DNA from: Caldilineaceae bacterium
GTDB lineage: Bacteria > Chloroflexota > Anaerolineae > Caldilineales > Caldilineaceae
Direction: 5' to 3'
Length of the DNA stretch: 64,000 bases
Assembly: GCA_958295845.1 (NCBI GenBank)
Contig: OY282376.1
Location: 4,353,022 to 4,417,021 of the forward strand
Shown: positions 34,740-43,521 of the stretch, piece after piece
Layout of the letters: the number at the start of each line of letters is the position of its first letter
How positions within the stretch are numbered: the first letter of the stretch is position 1
Notes under the pieces: generated by a model
Seen by the model: only the letters and a program-made list of their open reading frames with translations
Told to the model about the DNA's origin: nothing
The model's database searches: none
Translations under genes and position numbers: made by a program

Positions 34740-35390
34740 ATGACAGAAGTCGTTGGCGCGACGCATCAGTTCCACGAGGCAGAATACGCCGAGGATTGGG
34801 CGCGGCGGTTCACGCCGACGCCGGAGCGGATGCAACTGTTCGAAACAGTTCTTGAGCAGCTGCAGCGCGCGGTCCCCGCCGATGGACATATTGTCGAACT
34901 GGGAATCGGTCCTGCTTATCTGGCAGAGTTCCTGCTAGAGCGTATGCCGCACATTTCCTATGAAGGGGTCGACTTTTCTGAACCGATGCTGGCGCTGGCG
35001 GCTACGCGTCTGGCGCGGTTTGAAGGGCGCGTACAGTTTCAGCAGGCTGACCTGCTGGGTGACAGTTGGGGCAGCGCCCTGACGCGTCCTCCGGCGGCGA
35101 TGGTGTCAACCTGGGCGCTGCACGATCTGGGGGGACAGGCTCAGACCGCGCACGTCTATCGGGCCTGCGCGGCGGCGCTTTCTCAGGGTGGGATTCTGCT
35201 TAACGGCGATTTAATCAAGCCGGACGGGACGCGCCATCTCTTTGAACCGGGCCGGTTCACAATCGGTCGTCATTTGGAACTGCTGCAAGAGGCCGGCTTC
35301 TCCGACAGTCGCTGTCTGCATCTGTGGGAGGAGGAGATCGAGGCGCCGACGTCTGCCGATAACTATGCCTGCCTTTTGGGAATCGTCTAA
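34740..35390 (+). CDS. Class I SAM-dependent methyltransferase
   Basis: The 216-residue product contains motif I HIVELGIGPAYLAEFLLE, motif II region SYEGVDFSEPMLALAATRL, the Asp of VQFQQADLLGD and a post-motif block (AAMVSTWALHDLGGQ). The substrate is unknown. A short N-terminal EAEYAEDWARRFTPTPER resembles small-molecule methyltransferases. GAGTAGGAAAGGAAGAGCG gives a strong ribosome-binding site. It stands between the htrA terminator and a TPR-like gene. Confidence 0.88.
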   Translation: MTEVVGATHQFHEAEYAEDWARRFTPTPERMQLFETVLEQLQRAVPADGHIVELGIGPAYLAEFLLERMPHISYEGVDFSEPMLALAATRLARFEGRVQFQQADLLGDSWGSALTRPPAAMVSTWALHDLGGQAQTAHVYRACAAALSQGGILLNGDLIKPDGTRHLFEPGRFTIGRHLELLQEAGFSDSRCLHLWEEEIEAPTSADNYACLLGIV

Positions 35391-35539
35391 TCGGAGAGCT
35401 GAGACGCGCGGCGAGACGGCGAGGACATGACGCGGTTCGCAGCGCATCTGCGGTGAGATACACAGTTTATTCAGCCACCGACTTACCCAGTATTTGATGG
35501 GCGGCGGGCGAAAACAGGGGTGCGGGGAAGGAAAGAGCG

Positions 35540-36016
35540 ATGGCAGAAGCGCAGTTTGACGTTGACAAGGCCCACCGTTGGTTTGGCATCGATCTGAACA
35601 ACAGCACGATGGATGCCCTGGATGCCGGGCTGATAACACCGGAGTCGTGCGAGCCGTACATTCATGCGGTCCACGCCAGTTGCTATCACTGGATGCAGGT
35701 GGGGACTGTTGCTAATCATGCCCGGGGGGAATTTGCGGTCGCGAGCGTGTATGCAGCGGCGGGGTTGGGCGAGGCAGCGCTGCGCCACGCGCGTCGCTGT
35801 CTGGACCTGATAGAAGGCAATCCCGATGAGGTGGAAACCTGGGACAAGGCCTTCGCGTATGACGCTTTGGCGAGGGCGTACGCGGCGGGCGGAAATACGG
35901 AGGCGGCGACTGAGGCCAGACGTCAGGCACAGGCTGCGGGGGATGCGGTTGCCGATGAGGAAGACAGAAATATCTTTTTGAGTTGGTTCAAAGGAGGCAA
36001 CTGGCACGGCCTGTAG
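35540..36016 (+). CDS. Helical-repeat (TPR-like) protein of unknown function
   Basis: The 158-residue product is strongly helical with TPR-like spacing: EFAVASVYAAAGLGEAALRH followed by ARRCLDLIE, and AFAYDALARAYAAGGNTEAA with TEARRQAQAAG. The N-terminus (AHRWFGIDLNNSTMDALD) is not recognised. It may be a scaffold or peptide-binding protein. GGGAAGGAAAGAGCG precedes the ATG. It is 149 bases after the methyltransferase on the same strand. Confidence 0.7.
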   Translation: MAEAQFDVDKAHRWFGIDLNNSTMDALDAGLITPESCEPYIHAVHASCYHWMQVGTVANHARGEFAVASVYAAAGLGEAALRHARRCLDLIEGNPDEVETWDKAFAYDALARAYAAGGNTEAATEARRQAQAAGDAVADEEDRNIFLSWFKGGNWHGL

Positions 36017-36096
36017 CGATGCCAACGTTGGAGTAGGTCTTTACGAGGAGAGAGAGGGGAAGCGCCCTCTTTCCTCGCCCCGCGCAGTATCCTCCC

Positions 36097-37521
36097 TCAA
36101 GCTTCCTGCCATTTCTCATACACCTGGAGCCCGCGGCGTTCGCGGATGCCGTCGCGCCAGGCCTCGTTGCGGTTGTGGGTGCGCTGATACTTGATGCGCA
36201 GGCCGTTGCTCGGCGGTTCCTGATGGCGGCAGTACCACTCTTCCATTTGTTGCTCCAGCCCGTCCTGCAGTGCGGCGAATTCGTCCCAGCCGGCGCGGTT
36301 GAGCTGTTCACCGGGGTCTGAGTCCAGTTCGAAGAGATCGTGGGGGCCGTCGGGATAGCGTTTGACGAATTTGTGCTCGCGGGTGCGAATCATGCGCAGG
36401 TCGCCGTACTCGCCGTAGCGGGTGTCATCCCAAGTGCTGCGGCCGCTGCCGTCGAGAAGATGGGCGTAGCTGGCGCCGGCGTAGTTTCGGTCCTCTTCGA
36501 GGTCGATACCCGCCCAATCGCAGATGGTGCTGAAGGTGTCGTAGTGATCGACGCAGCGCTGGCTTACCTGTCCGGGTTGCACACGGCCGGGGGCGCGGAC
36601 CATAAGGGGGACGCGGGTGGAGATCTCGTACATGTTCAGTGGGCGTGTGCTGTTGCCTTTGCCCCAGAAGCCGTTTTGGCCTACTGAGCAGCCGTGATCC
36701 GATGTGTAGATGACGACGGTGTTGTCGAGGCTGCCGTCCTGCTCCAGCCGGTCCAACAGGCGGCCTACCTCGCGGTCGATTTCGGTTACGGCGGTGTAGT
36801 AGCCGATGTAGCGGGTGCGGATCTGCTGGTCGGTCGGTTGGAAGCCGCCGGCCAGGCCTTCGTTGCGCTGCCAGGGATGGGGATGGTAAGGGGGGATGTC
36901 TGTGAAGGCGGCGTCTTCGAAGCGGGCGGTCAGTTCGGGGTCGTGGGTTTCGGCCTGGTAGGGTGAGTGGGTTGAGATGTAGCCTACCTTGAGGAAAAAG
37001 GGTTGGTCCGAAGGCGCGTCGTCAAGGAACTGGAGGGCGTGATCGGTGATAAGCGTGCTCTTGTTGCCGGTCAGTTCCACGGGCTGGCCATTGAGATGAT
37101 AGGTGTAGGCGCCGTTGTGAGCGCCCTGCCAACGGGGGAGACCGAAGGCCCAGTCGAAGCCGGGGGGCGTGCGGTGCGAACGGCCCATGTGCCATTTGCC
37201 TGAGAGGCCGCAGTGGTAGCCGGCGTCGGACAGGAGTTGGGGCAGCGTCTCTTCGCCAGCCAGCCAGTCATGGTCGCCGATGACGGGTTCGGCCTCCTGA
37301 AGCCAGTCGTGGATGCCTACCTGCGAGGGGGTGCGCCCGGTCATGAGGCAGGCGCGCGCGGGGGAGCAGACTGGGCAGGGGGTGAAGGCGTCGGCGAAAC
37401 GCGCGCCTTCCGTGGCTAGCCGGTCCAGATTGGGCGTTTGTAGTTCGCTGTTGCCATAGCATCCATTTGCCCATTGGCCGTGATCGTCGGTGAGGAAGAG
37501 GAGGATATTGGGACGGTCCAT
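36097..37521 (-). CDS. Formylglycine-type sulfatase
   Basis: The product (474 residues) begins DRPNILLFLTDDHGQWANGC with the metal-binding DD, followed by the maturation motif CSPARACLMTGRTPSQVG, in which the first Cys is converted to formylglycine. YTSDHGCSVGQNGFWGKGN is the downstream metal/phosphate site. It would hydrolyse sulfate esters of carbohydrates or small molecules. No secretion signal is visible, so a cytoplasmic location is likely. Start is the ATG behind CAGGAACATCC; an upstream ATG adds an unconserved peptide. The formylglycine-generating enzyme is not in the window. Confidence 0.93.
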   Translation of the reverse strand: MDRPNILLFLTDDHGQWANGCYGNSELQTPNLDRLATEGARFADAFTPCPVCSPARACLMTGRTPSQVGIHDWLQEAEPVIGDHDWLAGEETLPQLLSDAGYHCGLSGKWHMGRSHRTPPGFDWAFGLPRWQGAHNGAYTYHLNGQPVELTGNKSTLITDHALQFLDDAPSDQPFFLKVGYISTHSPYQAETHDPELTARFEDAAFTDIPPYHPHPWQRNEGLAGGFQPTDQQIRTRYIGYYTAVTEIDREVGRLLDRLEQDGSLDNTVVIYTSDHGCSVGQNGFWGKGNSTRPLNMYEISTRVPLMVRAPGRVQPGQVSQRCVDHYDTFSTICDWAGIDLEEDRNYAGASYAHLLDGSGRSTWDDTRYGEYGDLRMIRTREHKFVKRYPDGPHDLFELDSDPGEQLNRAGWDEFAALQDGLEQQMEEWYCRHQEPPSNGLRIKYQRTHNRNEAWRDGIRERRGLQVYEKWQEA

Positions 37522-37601
37522 TGGATGTTCCTGTCTGATTTGGAGGACGTTGCAAAGCAATGAAGTTTGAGTTCTGGCGACTGAAGTTTCAAGAGTGCAG
37601 G

Positions 37602-37931
37602 TTACTTGGAAGGAAATACTCGTACTACATGCCCTGACTGGATTCCCTCAAGGGCTCGCTGAACTTCAGGAACCAGCTCCACCATATCTTCCAGGTGCGG
37701 AAGAGATGGTCGAAGGACCACTATTGCCAGATCTATACGTTGCAATGGCTGCTGCTAGGGAATGCTATCATCTCGGGTTACCAGAACGTCAAAATGATTT
37801 TGGGCAACACGCAATAGGGCGCCGTTCTTGAGACCCTTCCAGCCTCTGTACTCTACCGTTTCAACCGTAATTTCATCTGAAAAATAAAGTCTAAGCCGGA
37901 TAGGGACATCTTCATCAAGTTGAACTCGCAT
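37602..37931 (-). pseudogene. DUF5615 PIN-like toxin gene interrupted by an amber codon
   Basis: Reading from the ATG that overlaps the DUF433 gene by 17 bases gives MRVQLDEDVPIRLRLYFSDE and, after RGWKGLKNGALLRVAQNHFD, the VLVTRDDSIP block of DUF5615 (PIN-like) proteins. Codon 59 is TAG. The same frame then continues for 50 residues (QQPLQRIDLAIVVLRPSLPH and the helix LEDMVELVPEVQRAL) to TAA. The intact-looking downstream part shows that a single nonsense change breaks a normal 109-residue gene. It is paired with the DUF433 gene, as these families usually are. Confidence 0.78.
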
Positions 37932-38172
37932 GATCTACTCGCAGGTGATCGAGTCCTGCGGGTGAGAACTCAAGAAACGACTGGACCTGCCATCGCTCGA
38001 CAGTGGGAAAATCGATTAGAAATTCTTCGATCGAAGAACCGCCTATTAGATAGGCCACCAATGTCTCAACGGGAACCCTCGTGCCGGAGAATACTAGGTC
38101 GCCGCTATGGATTTCAGGATCCCGGGAAATGACCTGCGTCAACTTAACCTTGTTTCGCTCCACGGAAGCCAC
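37915..38172 (-). CDS. DUF433 antitoxin-like protein
   Basis: The 85-residue product carries TQVISRDPEIHSGDLVFSGT and RVPVETLVAYLIGGSSIEEF, then LIDFPTVERWQVQSFLEF, the complete DUF433 pattern with a helix-turn-helix-like core. DUF433 proteins are commonly encoded directly before DUF5615 PIN-like proteins in toxin-antitoxin-like pairs, as here. The start is GTG at 38172; a GTG nine bases later is also possible. Base composition is less GC-rich than that of neighbouring genes. Confidence 0.85.
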   Translation of the reverse strand: MASVERNKVKLTQVISRDPEIHSGDLVFSGTRVPVETLVAYLIGGSSIEEFLIDFPTVERWQVQSFLEFSPAGLDHLRVDHASST

Positions 38173-38286
38173 TTTGTAAACTTCCTCTCGAAAATCCCAT
38201 CCTCAGACCGCACGGACTACACCTTCTGTCGTTTCAGCTAAGTATCAGTTACTTCCAGCAGTTCATCTTCTTCTTGTAAGCATGTT

Positions 38287-39102
38287 CTACGCAATCGGGT
38301 TCTCCAGAGTCATGCCGTCGATGGTTATCCTGGCGATGTCGCCGCTCTGCAGGGTGAACTCGTCGGGGGGGACGATGCCTGTGCCTGTCATGAGCAGGGC
38401 CCCGTGCGGGAAGGTCATCTCGCGCATCAGGTATTCGGCCAGGTCGGGGAAGGTGCGCTTCATCTGGCTGGTGGAGGTCTCGCCGGCGAAGGCGACGGCT
38501 CCGTCCCGCTCGATCTCGAGGCTGATGGACAGTTCGGTGAGTGCGCTGGCGGCGGCCAGGCGGATTCCGGGGCCGACCGCGGCCGAGCCGTCGTAGGTCT
38601 TGGCCTGGGGCAGGTAGAGGGGATTTGCGCCCTCGATGTCACGGCTGGACATGTCGTTGCCTACGGTGTAGCCGACGATTTGGGCGGCGGCGTTGATGAC
38701 GAGGCAGAGCTCCGGCTCGGGCACGTTCCAGGTGGTGTCGGTGCGGATGCGGACTACCTGGCCGTGGCCGACGGTACGCCAACCTACCTGCTTGAAGAAG
38801 ATCTCGGGGCGGTCGGCATCGTAGACCTGTTGATAGACGTCGGCTGCGGTCTCGGATTCAGCTTTGCGGGCGTCACGGCTGCGGAGGTAGGTGACGCCGC
38901 TGCCCCAGACTTCCTGGTGGTCATCGAGGGGCGCAAGCAATGCGCCGGCGGCCTCTTGGCCGGTCGCCAACTCGGTCAGAAGGGAAGTCAGCTGGCTGTG
39001 CGGAAGGGCCAGCAGTGTGCTGAGCGTCACGCCGGCGGGAAGCAGGTTTCCATCGACCGCCCAGCGCGGCCCGGCAGATGAATTGTGTCGAGTGAGATAC
39101 AT
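38287..39102 (-). CDS. Fumarylacetoacetate hydrolase family protein
   Basis: The 271-residue product has the FAH metal-binding and active-site blocks: NVPEPELCLVIN, GYTVGNDMSSRDIEGANPLY, KTYDGSAAVGPGI and LMTGTGIVPPDEFTLQSGD. Related enzymes decarboxylate or hydrolyse 2-oxo acids such as 2-keto-3-deoxy sugar acids or oxaloacetate. The start ATG (MYLTRHNSSAG) follows AAGGAGCAAGCGCCA. It lies 43 bases after an RraA-like gene on the same strand, which suggests a sugar-acid or aromatic catabolic step. Confidence 0.9.
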   Translation of the reverse strand: MYLTRHNSSAGPRWAVDGNLLPAGVTLSTLLALPHSQLTSLLTELATGQEAAGALLAPLDDHQEVWGSGVTYLRSRDARKAESETAADVYQQVYDADRPEIFFKQVGWRTVGHGQVVRIRTDTTWNVPEPELCLVINAAAQIVGYTVGNDMSSRDIEGANPLYLPQAKTYDGSAAVGPGIRLAAASALTELSISLEIERDGAVAFAGETSTSQMKRTFPDLAEYLMREMTFPHGALLMTGTGIVPPDEFTLQSGDIARITIDGMTLENPIA

Positions 39103-39145
39103 TGGCGCTTGCTCCTTCACTGGTGGGCAGGTTGCTTTTGCCGGA

Positions 39146-39943
39146 TTATCCGTTTTGCTTCTTCCACTCCTGGTACTCGGCCCAGCCTTCGTCGTTGAGC
39201 GGATAGTATTTGCTGAGTGCGCCGCCTTCGGCCAATTTGATGCGGCTGAAGACCTCCCACTCTTCGTGTTCGAGTGTATGCTCGAGTACGAGGGGGATCA
39301 TCTGGCGGGGCACGACCACGGCGCCGTCGTCGTCGGCGATGATGGCGTCGCCGGGCAGGACGAGCACGTTGCTGATGTTCACGGGCACGTTGAGGCCCCA
39401 GGGGAAGAGCTCGGCCTGGGATGCGTAGTTGGGGGTAAAGCCGACGGTCCAGAGGGGCACGCCGACTTGCTGGATGTTGGGCCAGTCGCGTACGCAGCCG
39501 TCGACGACGATACCTGCGCCGCCGCGACCCTTGAAGTAGGTGGCGAGCATTTCGCCGACGCAGCCGGTGTAACGGCTGGCAAAGGCCTGGATGACGAGCA
39601 CGTCACCGTTTTCGACTGTCTCGAAGACTGCCCAGAGGGCGCCGCGTTTTTCTGCGCCTTCTTGCGCCGCGCCCGAAAATACATCTTCCCGCTGGGGCAT
39701 GAAGGCCAGTGTGACAGCCGGGCCCACAATTTTGGCGCCGGGTGTGCGGGGCAGCGGTCCCTGGATGAAGGTATGGCGGATGCCAAAGCGGTGCATGACG
39801 GCGCTTGCGGTGGCGGTACTCACTCGCCGCAGCTGCTCGATCTGGTCGGGCTGGGGGCGGGTGACGGGGCCGCCGTCGATGGGCAAGGGCACGCCGGCAG
39901 ACGGGACTTCGATGGCCGCGTAGTCGTGGGTAGGTCTGCTCAT
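39146..39943 (-). CDS. RraA-like/HMG aldolase family protein
   Basis: The 265-residue product has PGAKIVGPAVTLAFMP, GDVLVIQAFASRYTGCVGEM, the signature GIVVDGCVRDWPNIQQVGVP with catalytic Arg-Asp, and GDAIIADDDGAVVVPRQM. Such proteins are 4-hydroxy-4-methyl-2-oxoglutarate or oxaloacetate lyases rather than true RNase E regulators. Length exceeds the 160-residue RraA by N- and C-terminal extensions typical of the aldolase-like group. It is likely co-transcribed with the FAH protein. Confidence 0.88.
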   Translation of the reverse strand: MSRPTHDYAAIEVPSAGVPLPIDGGPVTRPQPDQIEQLRRVSTATASAVMHRFGIRHTFIQGPLPRTPGAKIVGPAVTLAFMPQREDVFSGAAQEGAEKRGALWAVFETVENGDVLVIQAFASRYTGCVGEMLATYFKGRGGAGIVVDGCVRDWPNIQQVGVPLWTVGFTPNYASQAELFPWGLNVPVNISNVLVLPGDAIIADDDGAVVVPRQMIPLVLEHTLEHEEWEVFSRIKLAEGGALSKYYPLNDEGWAEYQEWKKQNG

Positions 39944-40441
39944 TGGGCGGGTTCCTCAGATTGTGAAGCCGGATGGAAGGGTTGTGCACGCCCCGGTCTC
40001 CTGGGGCGCGACGGTTTTCTGATGGTACGCGATCAAGTCGATTCCCGCAAACGTGAGGGGCGTCGCTTGCCCTGTGGAGAAGGAGGATTGGTCGTCTGTC
40101 AGAACGGTGAATCTTGTGATTTCTTTGATGGGTTTTGATTTGAGTGCGGCGCGTCAGTTCTTGTTTTCGTTTCGTACTTTTGTGCAGTTCTAGAAGTCGG
40201 ATGACGTTGTAAGGTGCAGGCCATGATGGGCATGCGTGCAAGGGCACCCAAAAAGTGCGCCCTTACGGCATTGGCAGAAGATCAGGCACTTGGGCGCGAA
40301 GCATACTTTCCAAGTTGGAAGGCAGCAGCGAAGTATCATACACGGGCAGTTTCGATTTAGGTGGGAGAACCCGTGTGCTACAATGACGGCAGTTGCTAAA
40401 GGCCAATCGTCCTTCTGGAAAACTGGAGAGAATAGTTCGCC
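39944..40441. promoter_or_regulatory. Divergent intergenic region with extended -10 promoter and inverted repeat
   Basis: No gene is convincing in these 498 bases. TGCTACAAT (TACAAT at 40379-40384) is an extended -10 box for the rightward nuclease gene. ACACGGG (40340-40346) and CCCGTGT (40370-40376) form a 7-bp inverted repeat whose right arm abuts this box, so it may be an operator. A G-C-rich bulged hairpin lies at about 40229-40256. Confidence 0.5.
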
Positions 40442-41320
40442 GTGCCCTTGAAACTTCCCTCGACTTTCGCCTTCAGCCAGTCGAGCCTGCAATCCTACGT
40501 CAACTGCCCGCGCCGCTTCTGGCTGGCGTATGTGGAGCAACTCGCCTGGCCGGCGCTGGAGGCTTCGCCCTATGACGAGCAGGAGCAGCAGTTGCGGTTG
40601 GGCGGGCAGTTTCATCAGCTGGTCGAACGGGCTGAGGCCTGCATGCCAACCGAACTGCTGGCGGACGGCTTGGATTATCCTCTGGATGAATGGTTCGAGA
40701 GCTATCTGCGCCACAGGCCGGACGATCTGCCTACGGAGATGGTCGAGGTCGAACGTGAGTTGAGCGCGCCTTTGGCGGTGGAGGCTGGGCAGTACCGGTT
40801 GGCGGCCCGCTATGATCTGATCGCGGTCGGCGGAGAAGGGGCGGACCGACGGGCGGTGGTTCTCGACTGGAAGACGAGCAGGCGGGTGATTAGTCATCCG
40901 ACCCTGGCGCAGCGGATGCAGACGCGCGTGTATCCGTACGTACTGGTGGAGGCGAGCGCGGGCCTGCCGTGGGGCCCGCTGGCGCCTGAGCAGGTGGAGA
41001 TGCGTTACTGGTTCACGGCGGCGCCGGCTGATGCGGTCTCCTTTGGCTACAGCAGTGAATTGCATGAGGCGAATCGGGCCAAGTTCGAACAGTTGTTGGG
41101 CGAGATACTCAGTGGGGAAAGGGAGAGGGACTTTCCCAAAGTGGCCGATACTGACGAGAATCGGAAGCGATTATGCGGCTACTGTATTTACCGTTCGCGT
41201 TGCGATCGCGGCGTCGAGGCGGGTGAATTGGAGGAGTACGACGAGGAGGCGTTTTCGGACGAGGACCTGGAGATGGCGCTGGAGTTTACGCTGGATGAGG
41301 TTCAGGAGTTGGCGTTTTAG
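40442..41320 (+). CDS. RecB/Cas4-like PD-(D/E)XK nuclease with Fe-S cluster motif
   Basis: The 292-residue product shows the RecB nuclease motifs in order: GGQFHQLVER (His), ARYDLIAV (Asp), VLDWKTSR (DxK) and QRMQTRVYPYVLVEA. One cysteine near the N-terminus (YVNCPRRFWLAY) and three near the C-terminus (LCGYCIYRSRCDRG) form the Cas4/AddB-type 4Fe-4S site. It probably processes DNA ends. Start is GTG. It is immediately followed by a DUF2283 gene, then an AAA ATPase; no cas genes are near. Confidence 0.9.
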   Translation: MPLKLPSTFAFSQSSLQSYVNCPRRFWLAYVEQLAWPALEASPYDEQEQQLRLGGQFHQLVERAEACMPTELLADGLDYPLDEWFESYLRHRPDDLPTEMVEVERELSAPLAVEAGQYRLAARYDLIAVGGEGADRRAVVLDWKTSRRVISHPTLAQRMQTRVYPYVLVEASAGLPWGPLAPEQVEMRYWFTAAPADAVSFGYSSELHEANRAKFEQLLGEILSGERERDFPKVADTDENRKRLCGYCIYRSRCDRGVEAGELEEYDEEAFSDEDLEMALEFTLDEVQELAF

Positions 41321-41551
41321 GTGGAATACATTGAACACCAGCGCCGCGAACGAGATGGACACAAATATTTTCGGGGCACGGATACGCTCTTCATAGGGTT
41401 TTCGGACAGGGAAATCGTCGATACTCGAGATGTAGGTGAGGGTTGTCAGATTGAATTGGATGCCAACGGGAAGATTGTCAGCTTGACAGTAGAGCATGCG
41501 AGTGAGCATATCGATGTTTTGAGATTTTCCTACGAGCGGATTCCCGCGTGA
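41321..41551 (+). CDS. DUF2283 family protein
   Basis: The 76-residue product contains DTLFIGFSDREIVDTRDVGE followed by IELDANGKIVSLTVEHASEH, the DUF2283 pattern. Such small proteins are widely scattered near toxin-antitoxin and mobile genes, with no proven function. The GTG start follows the nuclease stop directly, with AGGAG inside the end of the nuclease gene. Adjacency suggests co-translation. Confidence 0.75.
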   Translation: MEYIEHQRRERDGHKYFRGTDTLFIGFSDREIVDTRDVGEGCQIELDANGKIVSLTVEHASEHIDVLRFSYERIPA

Positions 41552-41587
41552 TGAGGAAGGGTTGAGTTCGAGACGTGTGGAGGCCTA

Positions 41588-43021
41588 ATGTTAACGAGAC
41601 TGCAAGTATCAGGCTTCAAAAACCTAGTCGATGTCGATGTCCGCTTCGGCCCTTTTACGTGCATAGCTGGCGCGAACGGGACTGGCAAGTCTAACTTGTT
41701 TGACGCGATACAGTTTCTGGGCAGGCTTGCCAGCGACACCTTTGTGGATGCCGCGGCGTCGATTCGCGCCGAAGAGGATAAGGCGTCGTCTGTTCTCAGT
41801 TTGTTCCATCGGATCGGCAGCGAGTACGCAGATAGTATATCGTTTACTGCGGAGATGATTGTCCCGGACAGTGGTGTAGACGACTTGGGTCAGGAAGCAA
41901 AGGCCACATTCACATTTCTGCGATATTCTCTGGAGTTGGCCTATCGCGTTGACGAAGGTCCCCCGTTTACCGGTTCCTTAGAGCTTGTCAAGGAGAGCTT
42001 GGAACATATAAGACTTGGAGAAGCAGAAAGACATCTCAAATTCGACCACAGCCCACGAGAGTGGCGGGATTCGGTCGTCAAAGGACGCAGGACAGCTCCG
42101 TTTATATCTACTGTGGATCACGAGGGGCAGCGGGTTGTTCGCCTACACCAAGACGGTGGTAGCAGCGGACGTCCCCAGTCATTTTCGGCGAGCAATTTAC
42201 CCCGCACTGTTCTGTCTACCGTGAATGCGACGGAAAGTCCAACTGCTTTGCTGGCCCGGCGGGAAATGCAGTCGTGGCGGCTGCTCCAGCTAGAACCTTC
42301 GTCATTGCGTAGGCCCGATGAGTTTATGACGCCTCCAGGGATACGCCCAGATGGATCACACCTTCCTGCTACACTCTACGCGCTCGCGCACTCTGAAAGA
42401 CAGGCAGATGCCGATGATCATGATACCTGGGTCTATGAACAGATCTCCATCAGGTTGACTGGACTCATCGATGACGTGTATGAAGTGAGCGTTGATAGAG
42501 ATGAGAAGAGGCAGTTGCTGACCCTGCAGGTAGAGGACAAGAACGGGACAACCCATCCAGCGCGTTCGTTGTCTGACGGCACGCTACGGTTTCTGGCGCT
42601 TGCTGTGCTGGCGCTTGACTCCTCTGCTCAGGGCGTCATCTGTTTGGAGGAGCCGGAAAACGGCATTCATCCCGAACGAATTGCGGCGATGTTGGCATTG
42701 CTGCAAGACATAGCAGTCGATGTCACCAGGCCTGTTGCCGAGGATAACCCGTTGCGCCAAGTGATTGTCAATACTCATTCTCCAACAGTCGTACATTTGG
42801 CTCCGCCTGAAAGTCTCCTTATCGCCGAGACTGAACAGGCTATCCGCAATGACAAGCGCTTTCAGAAGGCAGTATTCAAGTGGATGCCGGACAATTGGCG
42901 CTGCCATGCGTCCCCAGATGAGAAGACCGTTATGAAAGGACGTCTGTTGTACTATCTTAATCCGGTCCCGCATAACGGCAGCCAACTCAGTTTACAGATG
43001 GAAAATGTGGACCTGTACTGA
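41588..43021 (+). CDS. AAA/OLD-like ATPase (AAA_21 type)
   Basis: The 477-residue product has Walker A GANGTGKSNL near residue 30, an ABC-like signature LSDGTLRFLALAVL near 330, Walker B VICLEEPENGIHPERI near 350 and the switch motif VIVNTHSPTVV near 395. This is the RecF/SMC-like, OLD-nuclease-type ATPase without a fused nuclease. The next gene encodes a TOPRIM/DUF4276-like protein, so the two resemble ATPase-effector defence pairs. Codon choice is visibly less GC-biased than in recJ, suggesting acquisition by transfer. Confidence 0.88.
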   Translation: MLTRLQVSGFKNLVDVDVRFGPFTCIAGANGTGKSNLFDAIQFLGRLASDTFVDAAASIRAEEDKASSVLSLFHRIGSEYADSISFTAEMIVPDSGVDDLGQEAKATFTFLRYSLELAYRVDEGPPFTGSLELVKESLEHIRLGEAERHLKFDHSPREWRDSVVKGRRTAPFISTVDHEGQRVVRLHQDGGSSGRPQSFSASNLPRTVLSTVNATESPTALLARREMQSWRLLQLEPSSLRRPDEFMTPPGIRPDGSHLPATLYALAHSERQADADDHDTWVYEQISIRLTGLIDDVYEVSVDRDEKRQLLTLQVEDKNGTTHPARSLSDGTLRFLALAVLALDSSAQGVICLEEPENGIHPERIAAMLALLQDIAVDVTRPVAEDNPLRQVIVNTHSPTVVHLAPPESLLIAETEQAIRNDKRFQKAVFKWMPDNWRCHASPDEKTVMKGRLLYYLNPVPHNGSQLSLQMENVDLY

Positions 43022-43023
43022 CG

Positions 43024-43521
43024 ATGGAAGAACTCCGTTGTACGCTGGTTGCTGAAGGGAGTAGCGATAGAGCACTTCTTCCTGTGTTGGACTGGCTGCT
43101 AATCGAGAATGGAGTACGCTTGCCCATTCAAGCGGCTTGGGCAGACCTTGGCGTTTTGCCACTTCCTGACAGGCCAAAGTTGACAGACAAGATAAAACGC
43201 AGCCTAGAGTTTTACCCTTGCGACCTCCTTTTTGTTCACCGAGATGCAGACAGGGAGCCACGAGAAAAACGTGTTCGAGAGGTACGTGAGGCGGTCGCTG
43301 CTCTACCAGGTGGCCTTACGCCCGCTTTCGTCTGCGTAATTCCCGTTCGGATGCGAGAGGCTTGGCTCTTGATAGATGGAGCAGCTATCAAAGCAGCAGC
43401 AGGTAACAGGCGCTATACAGGACAGTTAGATTTGCCCGCAGTAAGTCGGCTGGAAAGTCTACCCGATCCAAAGGGTGTCCTGAGCCAGCTGCTCATCCAA
43501 GCGAGTGACCTCAACAGATGA
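43024..43521 (+). CDS. TOPRIM/DUF4276-like protein, truncated by in-frame TGA
   Basis: The 165-residue product starts ELRCTLVAEGSSDRALLPVL and has CDLLFVHRDADREPREK, giving the conserved Glu and DxD acidic residues of TOPRIM/DUF4276-type nuclease domains. It begins two bases after the ATPase stop, so the pair is coupled. The frame ends at TGA 43519-43521, but translation of the next 48 codons gives a continuous, plausible C-terminus, so the gene is probably broken rather than short. The intact form would have about 214 residues. Confidence 0.72.
   Translation: MEELRCTLVAEGSSDRALLPVLDWLLIENGVRLPIQAAWADLGVLPLPDRPKLTDKIKRSLEFYPCDLLFVHRDADREPREKRVREVREAVAALPGGLTPAFVCVIPVRMREAWLLIDGAAIKAAAGNRRYTGQLDLPAVSRLESLPDPKGVLSQLLIQASDLNR

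Noticed and set aside
37595..37831. 78-codon plus-strand frame between the sulfatase and DUF433 genes
   Set aside because: It is antisense to the split DUF5615 gene, which has a recognisable family sequence on the other strand.
38891..40138. 415-codon plus-strand frame opposite the FAH and RraA-like genes
   Set aside because: It is antisense to two genes with clear motifs, and its sequence is a Gly/Ala/Val/Asp-rich shadow.
40442..41320. Cas4 of a CRISPR system
   Set aside because: The Fe-S and RecB nuclease motifs fit Cas4, but without cas1, cas2 or an array a general RecB-like nuclease is the safer call.
43519..43521. TGA read as selenocysteine in the TOPRIM-like gene
   Set aside because: No selenocysteine insertion hairpin is evident directly downstream and the position would normally be Arg-like, so a nonsense mutation is simpler.
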